Shown here piece by piece: positions 7,822-16,098 of a DNA stretch of 64,000 nt. Source of the DNA: Acidimicrobiaceae bacterium (GTDB taxonomy: Bacteria; Actinomycetota; Acidimicrobiia; Acidimicrobiales; RAAP-2); contig PLWZ01000057.1 in NCBI GenBank assembly GCA_003151235.1, positions 1 through 64,000 on the forward strand, read 5' to 3'. The notes below the pieces were generated by a model. The model was not told the origin of the DNA, made no database searches, and was given only the letters and a program-made list of their open reading frames with translations. Position numbers and translations under genes: made by a program. Within the stretch, counting starts at the first letter, position 1. Each line of letters opens with the position of its first letter.

Positions 7822-8598
7822 ATGAACGTTGTCGTCTGCGTAAAACAGATCCCTGACCCGGCGGCTCCGTCGGCTCTGGACCCGACCACCCACAACCTCG
7901 ACCGGACCGGCAAGCTGATCCTGGACGACTCCGATGCCTACGGGGTCGAGATGGGGCTCCAGCTCGCGAGCGGCGAGGGGGACGAGGTGATCCTCGTGTC
8001 GATGGCCCCCGGCGGCGAGACGTCCGGGCTGCGCACGGCCCTGGCCATGGGCGCGGCGCGGGCCATCCTGATCAGTGATGACTCGCTGGCCGGCTCCGAT
8101 GCCCTCGGCACGGCCAAGGTCCTTGCCGCGGCGATCAAGCGGGCCGAACCGGACCTGGTGCTCACGGCCACCGAGTCGACCGACGGCTACACCGGCACGA
8201 TCCCGGCCCAGATCGCCGAGCTCTTGGGCCTCCCGTCCATCACCTTCGCGAAGAAGATCGCCATCGACGGCTCGACGGTTCGGGTCGAACGCCAGACCGA
8301 GGCCGGCTACGACGAGGTCGAGAGCCCGCTGCCGGCGCTCGTCAGTGTGACCGCGGGCGTCGTCGAGCCCCGCTACCCCTCCTTCAAGGGGATCATGGCG
8401 GCCAAGTCCAAGCCGGTCGACGTGGTGACGGTCGCCGACATCGGCCTCGAGGCCGGCCAGGTCGGCGCGGCCGGCGCCCGCCAGGAGATCACCGACGTCT
8501 CGAAGGTCGAAGCCCGGGCCGGCGGCGAGATCGTCGTCGACGACGGCAACGGCGCCGCACGCATCGTGACGTTCCTCGAAGAACTGAAGGTCATCTGA
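7822..8598 (+). CDS. etfB: Electron transfer flavoprotein beta subunit
   Basis: ETF beta subunit (258 aa). The typical N-terminus MNVVVCVKQIPDP, the AMP-binding core around LTATESTDGYTGTIPAQ and the late VEPRYPSFKGIMAAK segment are all present. ETF carries electrons from acyl-CoA and related dehydrogenases to ETF-quinone oxidoreductase. The stop overlaps the etfA start by one base, so the two are made together. Confidence 0.96.
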   Translation: MNVVVCVKQIPDPAAPSALDPTTHNLDRTGKLILDDSDAYGVEMGLQLASGEGDEVILVSMAPGGETSGLRTALAMGAARAILISDDSLAGSDALGTAKVLAAAIKRAEPDLVLTATESTDGYTGTIPAQIAELLGLPSITFAKKIAIDGSTVRVERQTEAGYDEVESPLPALVSVTAGVVEPRYPSFKGIMAAKSKPVDVVTVADIGLEAGQVGAAGARQEITDVSKVEARAGGEIVVDDGNGAARIVTFLEELKVI

Positions 8599-9563
8599 TG
8601 CCGGTCGCCACCGTCTGGGTCGTTGCCGAGATCACCGAATCGGGCCCGAGTTCGGTCACCCAGGAGCTGCTCAGCAAGGCTCGCTCGATCGCGACCAACG
8701 TCGCCGCGATCACCTGGGGCCCCGATACCGCCTCACACGCCGCAGCGCTGGGCGAGTACGGCGCCACCAAGGTCTACGACGTCGGCGACGTGGGCGAGAC
8801 GCTCCCCGGGGTCCCGGTCGCCGGCGCGATCGCCGCATTGATCGAGGGCGGCGACACGCCCGACGCCCTCCTCGTCCCTGCGAGCTACGACGGCCGCGAC
8901 GTGGCCGGCCGCTTGTCGGCCAAGCTCGACCGGCCGGTCCTCACCAACGTTGTCGGGTTGAGCGAGAACGGCGGGCTGTCGAGCGAGCACACGCTCTTCG
9001 GTGGCACCGTGGCCGCGACGGCCCACTTCACCGGCGAGGGACCGCAGATCTTCGTGGTCCGGGCCAAGTCCTTCACCGCAGAGCCGGGCGGAGGCGGAGC
9101 GGCCGAGGTCGTTTCGGCGCCGGCTCCGGCTGCGGGTGCGACCGGGACGGCCACGGTCACCGCGCGCCACGTCGAGGAGCGCACCGGCCCGAAGCTCGAC
9201 GAGGCCGCCGTGATCGTCTCGGGCGGGCGCGGGCTCGGGTCCGCAGACAAGTACGAGATGATCGAGGAGCTGGCCCGGCTGCTGCACGGTGCGGCGGGCG
9301 CCTCACGCGCCATCGTCGACGCCGGTTGGGTGCCCTACGCCCGCCAGGTCGGGCAGACCGGCAAGACGGTGAAGCCGAACCTCTACGTCGCCTGCGGGAT
9401 CTCGGGGGCGACGCAGCACCTGGTCGGCATGAAGGGTTCCAAGAACATCGTCGCCATCAACAAGGACCAGGACGCGCCGATCTTCTCGGTCGCCGACCTC
9501 GGGATAGTCGGGAACGTGCACGACGTCCTCCCGGCCCTGATCGAGGCGCTGAAGAACCGATAG
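8598..9563 (+). CDS. etfA: Electron transfer flavoprotein alpha subunit
   Basis: ETF alpha subunit (321 aa), FAD-binding partner of EtfB. The C-terminal FAD domain shows SGGRGLGS, the [10 protein letters not shown] loop, [10 protein letters not shown] and [10 protein letters not shown] in order. An Ala/Gly-rich linker near residues 165-185 separates the N-terminal half. Length and order are ordinary for a housekeeping ETF in beta-oxidation; the window also holds a thiolase-like protein and a 3-oxoacid CoA-transferase, though not adjacent. Confidence 0.96.
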   Translation: MPVATVWVVAEITESGPSSVTQELLSKARSIATNVAAITWGPDTASHAAALGEYGATKVYDVGDVGETLPGVPVAGAIAALIEGGDTPDALLVPASYDGRDVAGRLSAKLDRPVLTNVVGLSENGGLSSEHTLFGGTVAATAHFTGEGPQIFVVRAKSFTAEPGGGGAAEVVSAPAPAAGATGTATVTARHVEERTGPKLDEAAVIVSGGRGLGSADKYEMIEELARLLHGAAGASRAIVDAGWVPYARQVGQTGKTVKPNLYVACGISGATQHLVGMKGSKNIVAINKDQDAPIFSVADLGIVGNVHDVLPALIEALKNR

Positions 9564-9699
9564 GCCCTGGCGGGCGGCTTTCCGGGCCGGCCGAACGGAG
9601 ACCTGCGCTGGTCACAACGGCTGCGACGAACGCGCCCGCTTCACGGCCTTCCGACGAGGTAGGCCCTGTACGCTCGAACGAGCGCCGCCGGCGTGGCCC

Positions 9700-11130
9700 A
9701 TGCTCTTCCCGACCATCGACTTCGCCATCTTCTTTGCAGTCGCCTTTGTGGCGAGCTGGCTGTTCAATCCGTACCCCACCTTCTGGAAGCTGGCGATCAT
9801 TGCGCTCAGCTACTTCTTCTACGGGTGGTGGGACTGGCGCTTCGTCTTCCTCCTGCTCGCCGCCACGGTGGTCTCGCACTTCGGCGCGCTCGGGGCGGCC
9901 CGACGGGGCTCGTCACCCCGGGCGGCCAAGGCCTCCCTTGTCGCCTCGGTCGTGGCGCTGCTCTGCATCCTCGGCTACTTCAAGTACTACGGGTTCTTCG
10001 CGGTAAACGTCGACAACGTGCTCCACGGGATGGGCGCCGGTCGGATCTTCCCGCTCGTGCAGCCGACGCTGCCCGTCGCCATCTCCTTCTTCACGTTCAT
10101 GGCGATCAGCTACGTCGTCGACGTGTACCGCGGTCGCATCGACACCGCACGCCCGGTCGACCTGGCTGTCTATCTCTGCTTCTTCCCCCACCTGATCGCC
10201 GGACCGATCGTCCGGGGCGAGGAGCTCCTGCCGCAGATCAGGCGGCGCCGCGACCCGGCCGAGGTGGACTTCTCCCGGGCGGTCTGGATGATCATGGCCG
10301 GGCTCTTCAAGAAGGTCGTCATCTCGTCGTACGTGTCGACCGCCATCGTGCAGCCGGTGTTCTCGGCACCGGGCGCGCACTCGGCCCCCGAGGTCATCTT
10401 CGCCGCCTGGGGCTACGCGGTGCAGATCTACTGCGACTTCAGCGGCTACACCGACATCGCGATTGGGCTGGCCCTCCTGCTCGGCGTGAGGTTCCCGGTG
10501 AACTTCGACGCCCCCTACACGGCCCGGAACCTGCAGGACTTCTGGCGGCGCTGGCACATCACCCTGTCGCGGTGGTTGCGCGATTACCTCTACATCCCAC
10601 TCGGCGGCAACCGGGGGTCCGACCTCCTGGTGGTCCGCAACATCATGCTGACGATGGTGCTCGGCGGGCTCTGGCACGGCGCCAACTGGACGTTCGTCAT
10701 ATGGGGTGCGCTGCACGGGACCGGGCAGGCCGTCGGGCACCTCCGTCGCAAGTCGCGCGTCTCGCGGGGCCTGCCAGCCGTGGCCGAGGGGACGCTGCGG
10801 TCAACCTGGCAGCGCTTCTGGACGTTCCAGTTCGTGTGCCTCGGGTGGGTCTTCTTCAATGCGTCGTCGTTCTCCAACGCCACCGCGATGCTCGGCCGCC
10901 TGTTCACCGGCTGGGGGAACGCGTCCCCACTCATCACGCCGCTCCTCATCATCACCATCATCGGCGTGATCGAGGTCCAGTTCCTCCCGGCCAACATGCT
11001 CGAACGGGCGCAGCGGTTCTTCTCCGAGCAGCGCGCGTTCGTCCAGGCGGGCCTGCTCGGGGTCGTCCTCCTCGCCATCACCACCCTCGGCCCGACCGGC
11101 GTGGCCCCTTTCATCTACTACCGCTTCTGA
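9700..11130 (+). CDS. MBOAT-family O-acyltransferase (AlgI-like)
   Basis: Integral membrane O-acyltransferase (476 aa, about 10 hydrophobic segments) of the AlgI/DltB MBOAT family. Diagnostic are RRWHITLSRWLRDYLYIPLGG-like residues near 285-305 and LGGLWHGANWTFVIWG with the catalytic histidine. It would pass acetyl groups across the membrane to a surface polysaccharide. ATG 9700 opens at the first membrane helix; TACGCT at 9669-9674 could be a -10 giving a very short leader. The next gene encodes a membrane-anchored SGNH hydrolase, the usual partner that completes transfer outside the cell. The polymer modified is unknown. Confidence 0.92.
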   Translation: MLFPTIDFAIFFAVAFVASWLFNPYPTFWKLAIIALSYFFYGWWDWRFVFLLLAATVVSHFGALGAARRGSSPRAAKASLVASVVALLCILGYFKYYGFFAVNVDNVLHGMGAGRIFPLVQPTLPVAISFFTFMAISYVVDVYRGRIDTARPVDLAVYLCFFPHLIAGPIVRGEELLPQIRRRRDPAEVDFSRAVWMIMAGLFKKVVISSYVSTAIVQPVFSAPGAHSAPEVIFAAWGYAVQIYCDFSGYTDIAIGLALLLGVRFPVNFDAPYTARNLQDFWRRWHITLSRWLRDYLYIPLGGNRGSDLLVVRNIMLTMVLGGLWHGANWTFVIWGALHGTGQAVGHLRRKSRVSRGLPAVAEGTLRSTWQRFWTFQFVCLGWVFFNASSFSNATAMLGRLFTGWGNASPLITPLLIITIIGVIEVQFLPANMLERAQRFFSEQRAFVQAGLLGVVLLAITTLGPTGVAPFIYYRF

Positions 11131-11149
11131 TGCCACATCGAACGGGCCG

Positions 11150-12268
11150 GTGCGGCCGATGACCTGGGACGAGGGACCCTTCGAGGTGGAGCGGCGGCCG
11201 GGCCCCGTCGACGCTGTGCGGCGTCTGTGGCGGCGCGTGGTCAACCCGGCCAAGCCGACCACGGGTCCGAAGCAACCGCGCGGACGCGAGCCGAAGCGGG
11301 CCGGTTGGACCAGGGTCCTCGGGGTGGGGCTGGCCGCCTTCGCCATCTGGACGGTCCTCGACGCGCCGACGCTGCAGCACAACGCCCAGGTCTCGCCGGT
11401 CGGCCTGCGCCGGACGGTCTCGCTCGACGTCCTCGGCCCGCTGGCCACGTTCAGCCGCGACCTTGGCCTGTCGCACCTGGTCTCGTTCGCCGACCACGTC
11501 ATGGGGCGCAACGGCAACCGCCCCGGCAACGGGCTCGCCACGTTGCCCTTCATAACCGCGCCCACCAAACCCGGCGCCAAGTCGACGGTGACGACGACCA
11601 CGCTCCCGATGGTGACGCTCAATCGCGACCCGAGCGTCAAGGACCCGCTGCGGGTGCTCGTCGTGGGCGACTCGCTCGGGATCGACCTCGGCGACGTGCT
11701 GGTGAACGACCTCGTCGAGACCGGGGTCGTCCAGGCCACCTTGGACGGGGAGGTGTCGACGGGGTTGACCCGGCCCGACTATTTCAACTGGCCCGACGAG
11801 CTGTCCGTTGACCTGCCCAAGTACACGCCACAGCTCATCGTCATCATGATCGGCGCCAACGACGCCCAGGATCTCCCGGGCCCGCCCGACGTCCCGTTCG
11901 GCACCGTGACGTGGGACGACACCTACGCCAGTCGGGTCATCGAGTTCATGGCCGAGGCGAAGAGCCGGGGCGCCCAGGTCATCTGGGTGGGGATGCCGCC
12001 GATGCAGAACTCCGGGCTCTCGGCGGCGATGTCCCGGATCGACGGGATCGTCCAGGTCGAGGCCGGCCGGGAGGGGATCGACTTCGTCTCCAGCTGGACC
12101 GTGCTCGGCACGCCGACCGGACAGTTCACGCCCTATCTCGTGGTGGGCGGCGACGAGGTAAACGTGCGCGAGCCCGACGGCACGCACATCTCTCCGGGCG
12201 GGGCCCAGGTGCTCTCGGCGGTGGTGGAGGCGCACATCCGCAGCGACCTCCACATCGACGTTCCCTGA
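11150..12268 (+). CDS. Membrane-anchored SGNH/GDSL hydrolase (DUF459-like)
   Basis: 372 aa protein with a cytosolic basic N-terminus, one membrane helix near residues 52-72, a Pro/Thr-rich linker and an extracellular SGNH domain. Catalytic blocks are GDSL (block I, Ser nucleophile), GANDAQ (block III) and DGTH (block V, Asp and His). The GTG at 11150 and an ATG at 11159 are both possible starts. With the MBOAT protein 19 bases upstream it likely forms an O-acetyltransferase system like the AlgI/AlgJ or PatA/PatB pairs; plain esterase activity is the alternative. Confidence 0.88.
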   Translation: MRPMTWDEGPFEVERRPGPVDAVRRLWRRVVNPAKPTTGPKQPRGREPKRAGWTRVLGVGLAAFAIWTVLDAPTLQHNAQVSPVGLRRTVSLDVLGPLATFSRDLGLSHLVSFADHVMGRNGNRPGNGLATLPFITAPTKPGAKSTVTTTTLPMVTLNRDPSVKDPLRVLVVGDSLGIDLGDVLVNDLVETGVVQATLDGEVSTGLTRPDYFNWPDELSVDLPKYTPQLIVIMIGANDAQDLPGPPDVPFGTVTWDDTYASRVIEFMAEAKSRGAQVIWVGMPPMQNSGLSAAMSRIDGIVQVEAGREGIDFVSSWTVLGTPTGQFTPYLVVGGDEVNVREPDGTHISPGGAQVLSAVVEAHIRSDLHIDVP

Positions 12269-12275
12269 GCGGACC

Positions 12276-12998
12276 TCAGACGAGGGGCCACGGATAGGGG
12301 CGCCAGTCGTCGTCGGCGGGAGCGGGCAGGCAACCCTCCTTCAGCAGCCGGCTCGCACGGCGCACCACCGCCGCGCACTCGTCGGGATCGAGCAACTCCG
12401 CCAATCGCTCCGGCAGAGGGTCTTCGATCAGTCGCTCCAACGCCGCAGTCTCCACGCCGCTCAACGCGTCACCGGCGAAGTCCCAGATCACGGTGCGCAG
12501 CTTGGGCTGGCAGTGGAACGACAGCCCGTTGTCGATCGCCCAGAGCCGGTCGCCAGCCAGAAGCACGTGACCGCTCTTGCGATCCGCGTTGTTGGCCACG
12601 ACGTCGAACACGGCCATGCGGTGCAGGGATTCGGTCCACCGGGACTCGTCGCGCAGCGTGAAGTAGTGAGACTCGCCGTCCTCGTCGACGAACAGCTGGA
12701 GCGAGCCGATCCCGAGCGGCGCGTCCAGCCGCTCGATGGTCGGGGGGACGAGGCCCCAGCCGAGGGCCTCGGACAGCACGTACGCGGCCACCTCGCGGCG
12801 GTGGAGCCCCGTCGGGAAGTCCCAGAGCGGCCGCTCACCGCGGGCGGGCTTGTAGACGGCGGCGAGCTCGGTGCCGTCGAGCGTGCAGGTGGCGAACAGT
12901 GTGACGTTGGAGCTCCCGGCAATCCGGCCGTGCACGGTGACCTCTCCACCGGCCATCACCCGGCACGCCAGCTCGGGAGCGGCCTGCTCCTGGCTCAC
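12276..12998 (-). CDS. SCO1664 family protein (PI3/4-kinase-like fold)
   Basis: 240 aa protein of the actinobacterial SCO1664 family, remotely similar to phosphatidylinositol 3/4-kinases. Kinase-like features are VYKPARGERPLWDFP (ATP-lysine region), NADRKSGHVLL (catalytic loop-like) and WAIDNGLSFH (metal-Asp-like). The GTG at 12998 overlaps the DUF3090 stop as GTGA. Substrate and true activity are unknown. In other actinobacteria this trio sits near the mycothiol ligase mshC; no mshC is present here. Confidence 0.88.
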   Translation of the reverse strand: MSQEQAAPELACRVMAGGEVTVHGRIAGSSNVTLFATCTLDGTELAAVYKPARGERPLWDFPTGLHRREVAAYVLSEALGWGLVPPTIERLDAPLGIGSLQLFVDEDGESHYFTLRDESRWTESLHRMAVFDVVANNADRKSGHVLLAGDRLWAIDNGLSFHCQPKLRTVIWDFAGDALSGVETAALERLIEDPLPERLAELLDPDECAAVVRRASRLLKEGCLPAPADDDWRPYPWPLV

Positions 12999-13489
12999 AC
13001 GCTCGGCGGGCGGTGGCCGTTGGTTCTCGGGCAGTCGTGGCCGGACGGATCGAGGGGGAGGCCGCACAGGGGGCAAGGCGGCCGTCCGGCCTCGACGAGG
13101 CCCGTGGCCACGATCGCGAACGCACCGGCCTGCTCCAGGGTGAGAGAGAACCGGGCGACGGATGAATCCTCGTCCTCTGGGACCAGCTCCTCGGCAACCA
13201 CGACGATCCGATGCGTGGCCTCGTCGAAGGAGACGCCGATGGTGCCGATGACCCACGCCGGGTCCTCGTCCTCGTTGAAGGCCACGTTCTCGGGCAGCGC
13301 GCCCGGCCGACCCACCTCCCGCACGATGCGGGCGAGGTAGCTGGCCAGCACCGCCACCTGCTGCTTCTCGATCTTCAAGGTGAGCTGGTGGCCACCCTGA
13401 CGGCACTGCAGCATGAAGACGCGCTCGCCGACGGGGCCGACCGTGCCGACGGTGAAGTCATCGGGAGCGTCGAGATCGTGCTCGCTCAC
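12995..13489 (-). CDS. DUF3090 family protein
   Basis: 164 aa protein of the actinobacterial DUF3090 family, function unknown. The C-terminal CPLCGLPLDPSGHDC stretch looks like a small zinc-binding knuckle (Cys-x2-Cys followed by His and Cys), and the central part is a beta-rich domain. GTG 13489 overlaps the preceding stop codon and its own stop overlaps the SCO1664 start, so the three proteins are made from one coupled mRNA. Confidence 0.88.
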   Translation of the reverse strand: MSEHDLDAPDDFTVGTVGPVGERVFMLQCRQGGHQLTLKIEKQQVAVLASYLARIVREVGRPGALPENVAFNEDEDPAWVIGTIGVSFDEATHRIVVVAEELVPEDEDSSVARFSLTLEQAGAFAIVATGLVEAGRPPCPLCGLPLDPSGHDCPRTNGHRPPSV

Positions 13490-14205
13490 GAGGGCACGAG
13501 GTCCGAGAGCGAGCCGGTGGAGTTGACGCAGAGAACGATCGGTCCGCCGAGGCCGAACATGACCGCCGACACCGAGCAGGGCGAGATGACGATGCGTTGG
13601 AACATGTCGAGAGGCACGCCTGCGGCTGCCCCGACGATCATCTTGATCGGGTCGGCATGGGAGACGCAGACGATCCGCTCGCCCCTGTGCTCGGCCACGA
13701 GCGAGTGCATCGTGTTCATTGCCCGCAGCGACATCTCGGCGAGGGACTCGCCTCCCGGGAAGCGGAAGCCGGTCGGCCAGTTGACGACGGTGCGCCACTC
13801 CGGGACCTTCGCGAGCGTCTTCAACGATTTGCCCTCCCAGCTGCCGACCGCGCAGTCGAGGAGCCCCTTGTTGGCCCGGACCCGCAGACCGAGCGCCTTC
13901 GCGATGGGGGCCGCGGTCTCCTGGGTCCGCTCGAGTGGCGACGCGTAGATCGCGCTCGGAGCGGGGGACAGGGCGCCGATCCGCTCGGCCACCCGCTCCG
14001 CCTGGGCCCGGCCGGCTTCGGCCAGGTGCAGGCCGGGGGCGCGTCCGGGCATGACCTTGCCCGTGGTCGGGGTCAGCCCGTGGCGCACCAGGAACACAAC
14101 GGTCGGCTTCGGCGTGGCCTTGGCCCGGGCGCGGGACCGGGCCGCCTTGGCGACGCCCCGGGCGCGCGTTGGTGCGCTCGCCTGGGTGCGCGGGGGAGGA
14201 GACAC
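13486..14205 (-). CDS. MSMEG_4193-type histidine phosphatase
   Basis: Histidine-phosphatase (phosphoglycerate-mutase-like) superfamily protein of the MSMEG_4193 type, 239 aa. The phospho-histidine motif is VRHGLTP near residue 40, a second conserved segment is SPLERTQET, and the late SHADPIK gives the second catalytic histidine. About 35 basic Ala/Arg/Lys-rich residues precede the domain. GTG 14205 is supported by TACGAT on the minus strand 8 bases upstream. First gene of the coupled trio; substrate unknown. Confidence 0.88.
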   Translation of the reverse strand: MSPPPRTQASAPTRARGVAKAARSRARAKATPKPTVVFLVRHGLTPTTGKVMPGRAPGLHLAEAGRAQAERVAERIGALSPAPSAIYASPLERTQETAAPIAKALGLRVRANKGLLDCAVGSWEGKSLKTLAKVPEWRTVVNWPTGFRFPGGESLAEMSLRAMNTMHSLVAEHRGERIVCVSHADPIKMIVGAAAGVPLDMFQRIVISPCSVSAVMFGLGGPIVLCVNSTGSLSDLVPS

Positions 14206-14213
14206 GACCCCTC

Positions 14214-14223
14214 ATCGTAGGCT
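14214..14223. promoter_or_regulatory. Overlapping divergent -10 elements
   Basis: Two -10-like hexamers overlap on opposite strands: TAGGCT at 14218-14223 (plus), 6 bases before the uracil-DNA glycosylase GTG, and TACGAT read on the minus strand at 14219-14214, 8 bases before the phosphatase GTG. RNA polymerase could not occupy both at once, so the two leaderless promoters should compete. Confidence 0.5.
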
Positions 14224-14229
14224 CCGACG

Positions 14230-14934
14230 GTGGTTTCTCTCGACTCGCCGATGGAACGTTTGGCCCAGGTCGAGCACGAGATCGAGGGCTGCCGGCGCTG
14301 CCCGCGCCTCGTCGAGTGGCGGGAGTTGGTCGGCATCGAGCGCCGCCGCTCGTTCGCCGACGAGACCTACTGGGCCCGCCCGGTGCCCGGTTGGGGAGAC
14401 CCGGCGGCCCATCTCGTCGTCGTCGGCCTGGCCCCGGCGGCTCACGGGGGCAACCGCACCGGACGGATGTTCACCGGAGACCGCTCGGGCGACTGGTTGT
14501 ATGGCGCGCTCTACCGGGCCGGCTACGCGAGCCAGCCCACCAGCACCGGGCGTGACGACGGGCTCTCGCTCGACGGGGTGTTCGTCACCGCAGCCGTCCG
14601 GTGCGCGCCGCCCGACAACAAGCCCACCACCGACGAGCGCGACGCATGCGCGCCCTACCTGGCCGCCGAGTTGGAGCTGCTGACGCGGGCGCGCGTGTAC
14701 GTGGCGCTCGGACAGTTCGCCTTGCACGCCCTCGGAACCACGTTCGGGCTCCGCCCGCGTCCGCGTTTCGCGCACCTGGCTGAGTTCGAGCTCGGAAACG
14801 GCCGCACCGTGATCACCTCGTACCACCCGAGCCAGCGCAACACCTTCACCAAGATGCTGACGACCGAGATGTTCGACGCCGTGTTCGCCCGGGCCCGGGC
14901 GCTCGGCGGGGAGCCGCCCGTTACGAGGACTTGA
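14230..14934 (+). CDS. Family 5 uracil-DNA glycosylase (UDGb)
   Basis: Iron-sulfur uracil-DNA glycosylase of family 5 (234 aa), which removes uracil and other deaminated bases from DNA. The first cluster cysteines are Cys21 and Cys24 (CRRCPRL); two more follow at VRCAPP and DACAPYL. Motif 1 is GLAPAAHGGNRTGR, which typifies UDGb rather than family 4, and motif 3 is HPSQRNTFT. The start is GTG 14230 with a leaderless-type TAGGCT upstream; ATG 14251 is an alternative. Its last 14 bases overlap the convergent FrhB-like gene. Confidence 0.92.
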   Translation: MVSLDSPMERLAQVEHEIEGCRRCPRLVEWRELVGIERRRSFADETYWARPVPGWGDPAAHLVVVGLAPAAHGGNRTGRMFTGDRSGDWLYGALYRAGYASQPTSTGRDDGLSLDGVFVTAAVRCAPPDNKPTTDERDACAPYLAAELELLTRARVYVALGQFALHALGTTFGLRPRPRFAHLAEFELGNGRTVITSYHPSQRNTFTKMLTTEMFDAVFARARALGGEPPVTRT

Positions 14935-16048
14935 CCGGGATCCTCCCGGGCATGGCCACGGCGGTGGCCGGCCAGCGTTTGCGGCTGACCGTGCTCAAGC
15001 GGCGGAGGAGGGCCAGGGCGCCGGGGTCCTCCTCGATCGAGCGCAGCTCGACCGCGCCGTCCTTCACCATGGCATCGAAGACCTCCCGGCCCCGCTCGGT
15101 CCGGATGATCGTGAGCGTCCAGTCGTTGAACGCGCCGATCCCCCCCGTCGAGATGTCGGCATGCTCGGCCGCGAAGTCCGGGCAGGCCTTGCAACCCTCG
15201 CGGGTCCAGGCGTGGGCCTCCTTGAGCGGCACCTCGTGGTACGAGCCGTCGTGCATCCAGAGCTGGAATACGCCCTTGATGTTCATCTTCTTGATCTCGG
15301 CGCGGGGCAGGCCGTAGCGGGCCTCGAAGAGCTCGGAGAAGATCGCGTCGTCGAAGGTCTTGGAGCAGAGCAGCCCGATGGACAGGTTGAACCGCCGGGC
15401 CACCTTGCCCGCCTTGCGTGCCGACATCACCGCGGTGGCCGACGTCTGGCAGCCCATGCCGATGAGGGCGATCCTCTCGGCACCGCCGGCGATCGCGTCG
15501 CCATAGGCCATCGGGTTGGCGCAGTAGGTGTAGCGGGATCCGGCGGTCGCGAGGACCTCCTCGCGGGTGCGGGCAACAGCGGGGATGGCGCGCCAGCTGG
15601 TGCCGTCACCCTCGAGGTCCGAGACGAGCGCCGCATCGATCACATCGTGCTCGAGCGCCCAGATCAAGAGCGCCGAGACGAATCCGCCGTCCTGGCCGAC
15701 GTCGAGCGACTCGGGGTCGGTCGCTCGGGCGAGCACGATGTCCGACGAGATCCCGGCGACCTCCTCGTCGGTCCGCTCGCGGCCGAAGAGGTAGTTGTCG
15801 ATCTCGGGCTCCCAGTCCCGAAAGCGCGGGCAGGCCCGGGTGCACAACGTGCAGCCCTTGACCCCGTGGGTGCAGTCGTCGGTCCCGCCGTCGGCGGCGA
15901 TGTGGAACGGCTTGTACCGGCTGCCCTGGTCGTCGTACTCCAAGACGTCGTAGGGACAGACGACGATGCAGGCGGCACAGCCGGTACACAGGCCGGAGGT
16001 GACCACCTCCTGATACAGGTGGGCCCAGTGCAGTTTTTCGGGAGGCAC
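14921..16048 (-). CDS. FrhB-like coenzyme F420 hydrogenase/dehydrogenase beta family protein
   Basis: 375 aa iron-sulfur flavoprotein of the FrhB/FpoF family. Two [4Fe-4S] ferredoxin motifs are at Cys21/24/27/31 and Cys59/66/69/73, followed by the FrhB N and C domains with extra conserved cysteines (GCQTSA, LLCSKTF, GCKACPDF). Family members move electrons between ferredoxin or Fe-S partners and F420 or related cofactors. No hydrogenase, sulfite reductase or other partner gene is adjacent, so it is an orphan and the cofactor is inference. GTG 16048 is supported by TAGGGT 6 bases upstream. Confidence 0.85.
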   Translation of the reverse strand: MPPEKLHWAHLYQEVVTSGLCTGCAACIVVCPYDVLEYDDQGSRYKPFHIAADGGTDDCTHGVKGCTLCTRACPRFRDWEPEIDNYLFGRERTDEEVAGISSDIVLARATDPESLDVGQDGGFVSALLIWALEHDVIDAALVSDLEGDGTSWRAIPAVARTREEVLATAGSRYTYCANPMAYGDAIAGGAERIALIGMGCQTSATAVMSARKAGKVARRFNLSIGLLCSKTFDDAIFSELFEARYGLPRAEIKKMNIKGVFQLWMHDGSYHEVPLKEAHAWTREGCKACPDFAAEHADISTGGIGAFNDWTLTIIRTERGREVFDAMVKDGAVELRSIEEDPGALALLRRLSTVSRKRWPATAVAMPGRIPVKSS

Positions 16049-16054
16049 GGCGTT

Positions 16055-16060
16055 ACCCTA
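16055..16060 (-). promoter_or_regulatory. -10-like TAGGGT, leaderless spacing
   Basis: Read on the minus strand, TAGGGT ends 6 bases before the GTG of the FrhB-like gene at 16048, with no Shine-Dalgarno between them. Confidence 0.5.
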
Positions 16061-16098
16061 CTCAGCGGCCTCCGGCCCCGGCGCTGAACCCCTCGGTC

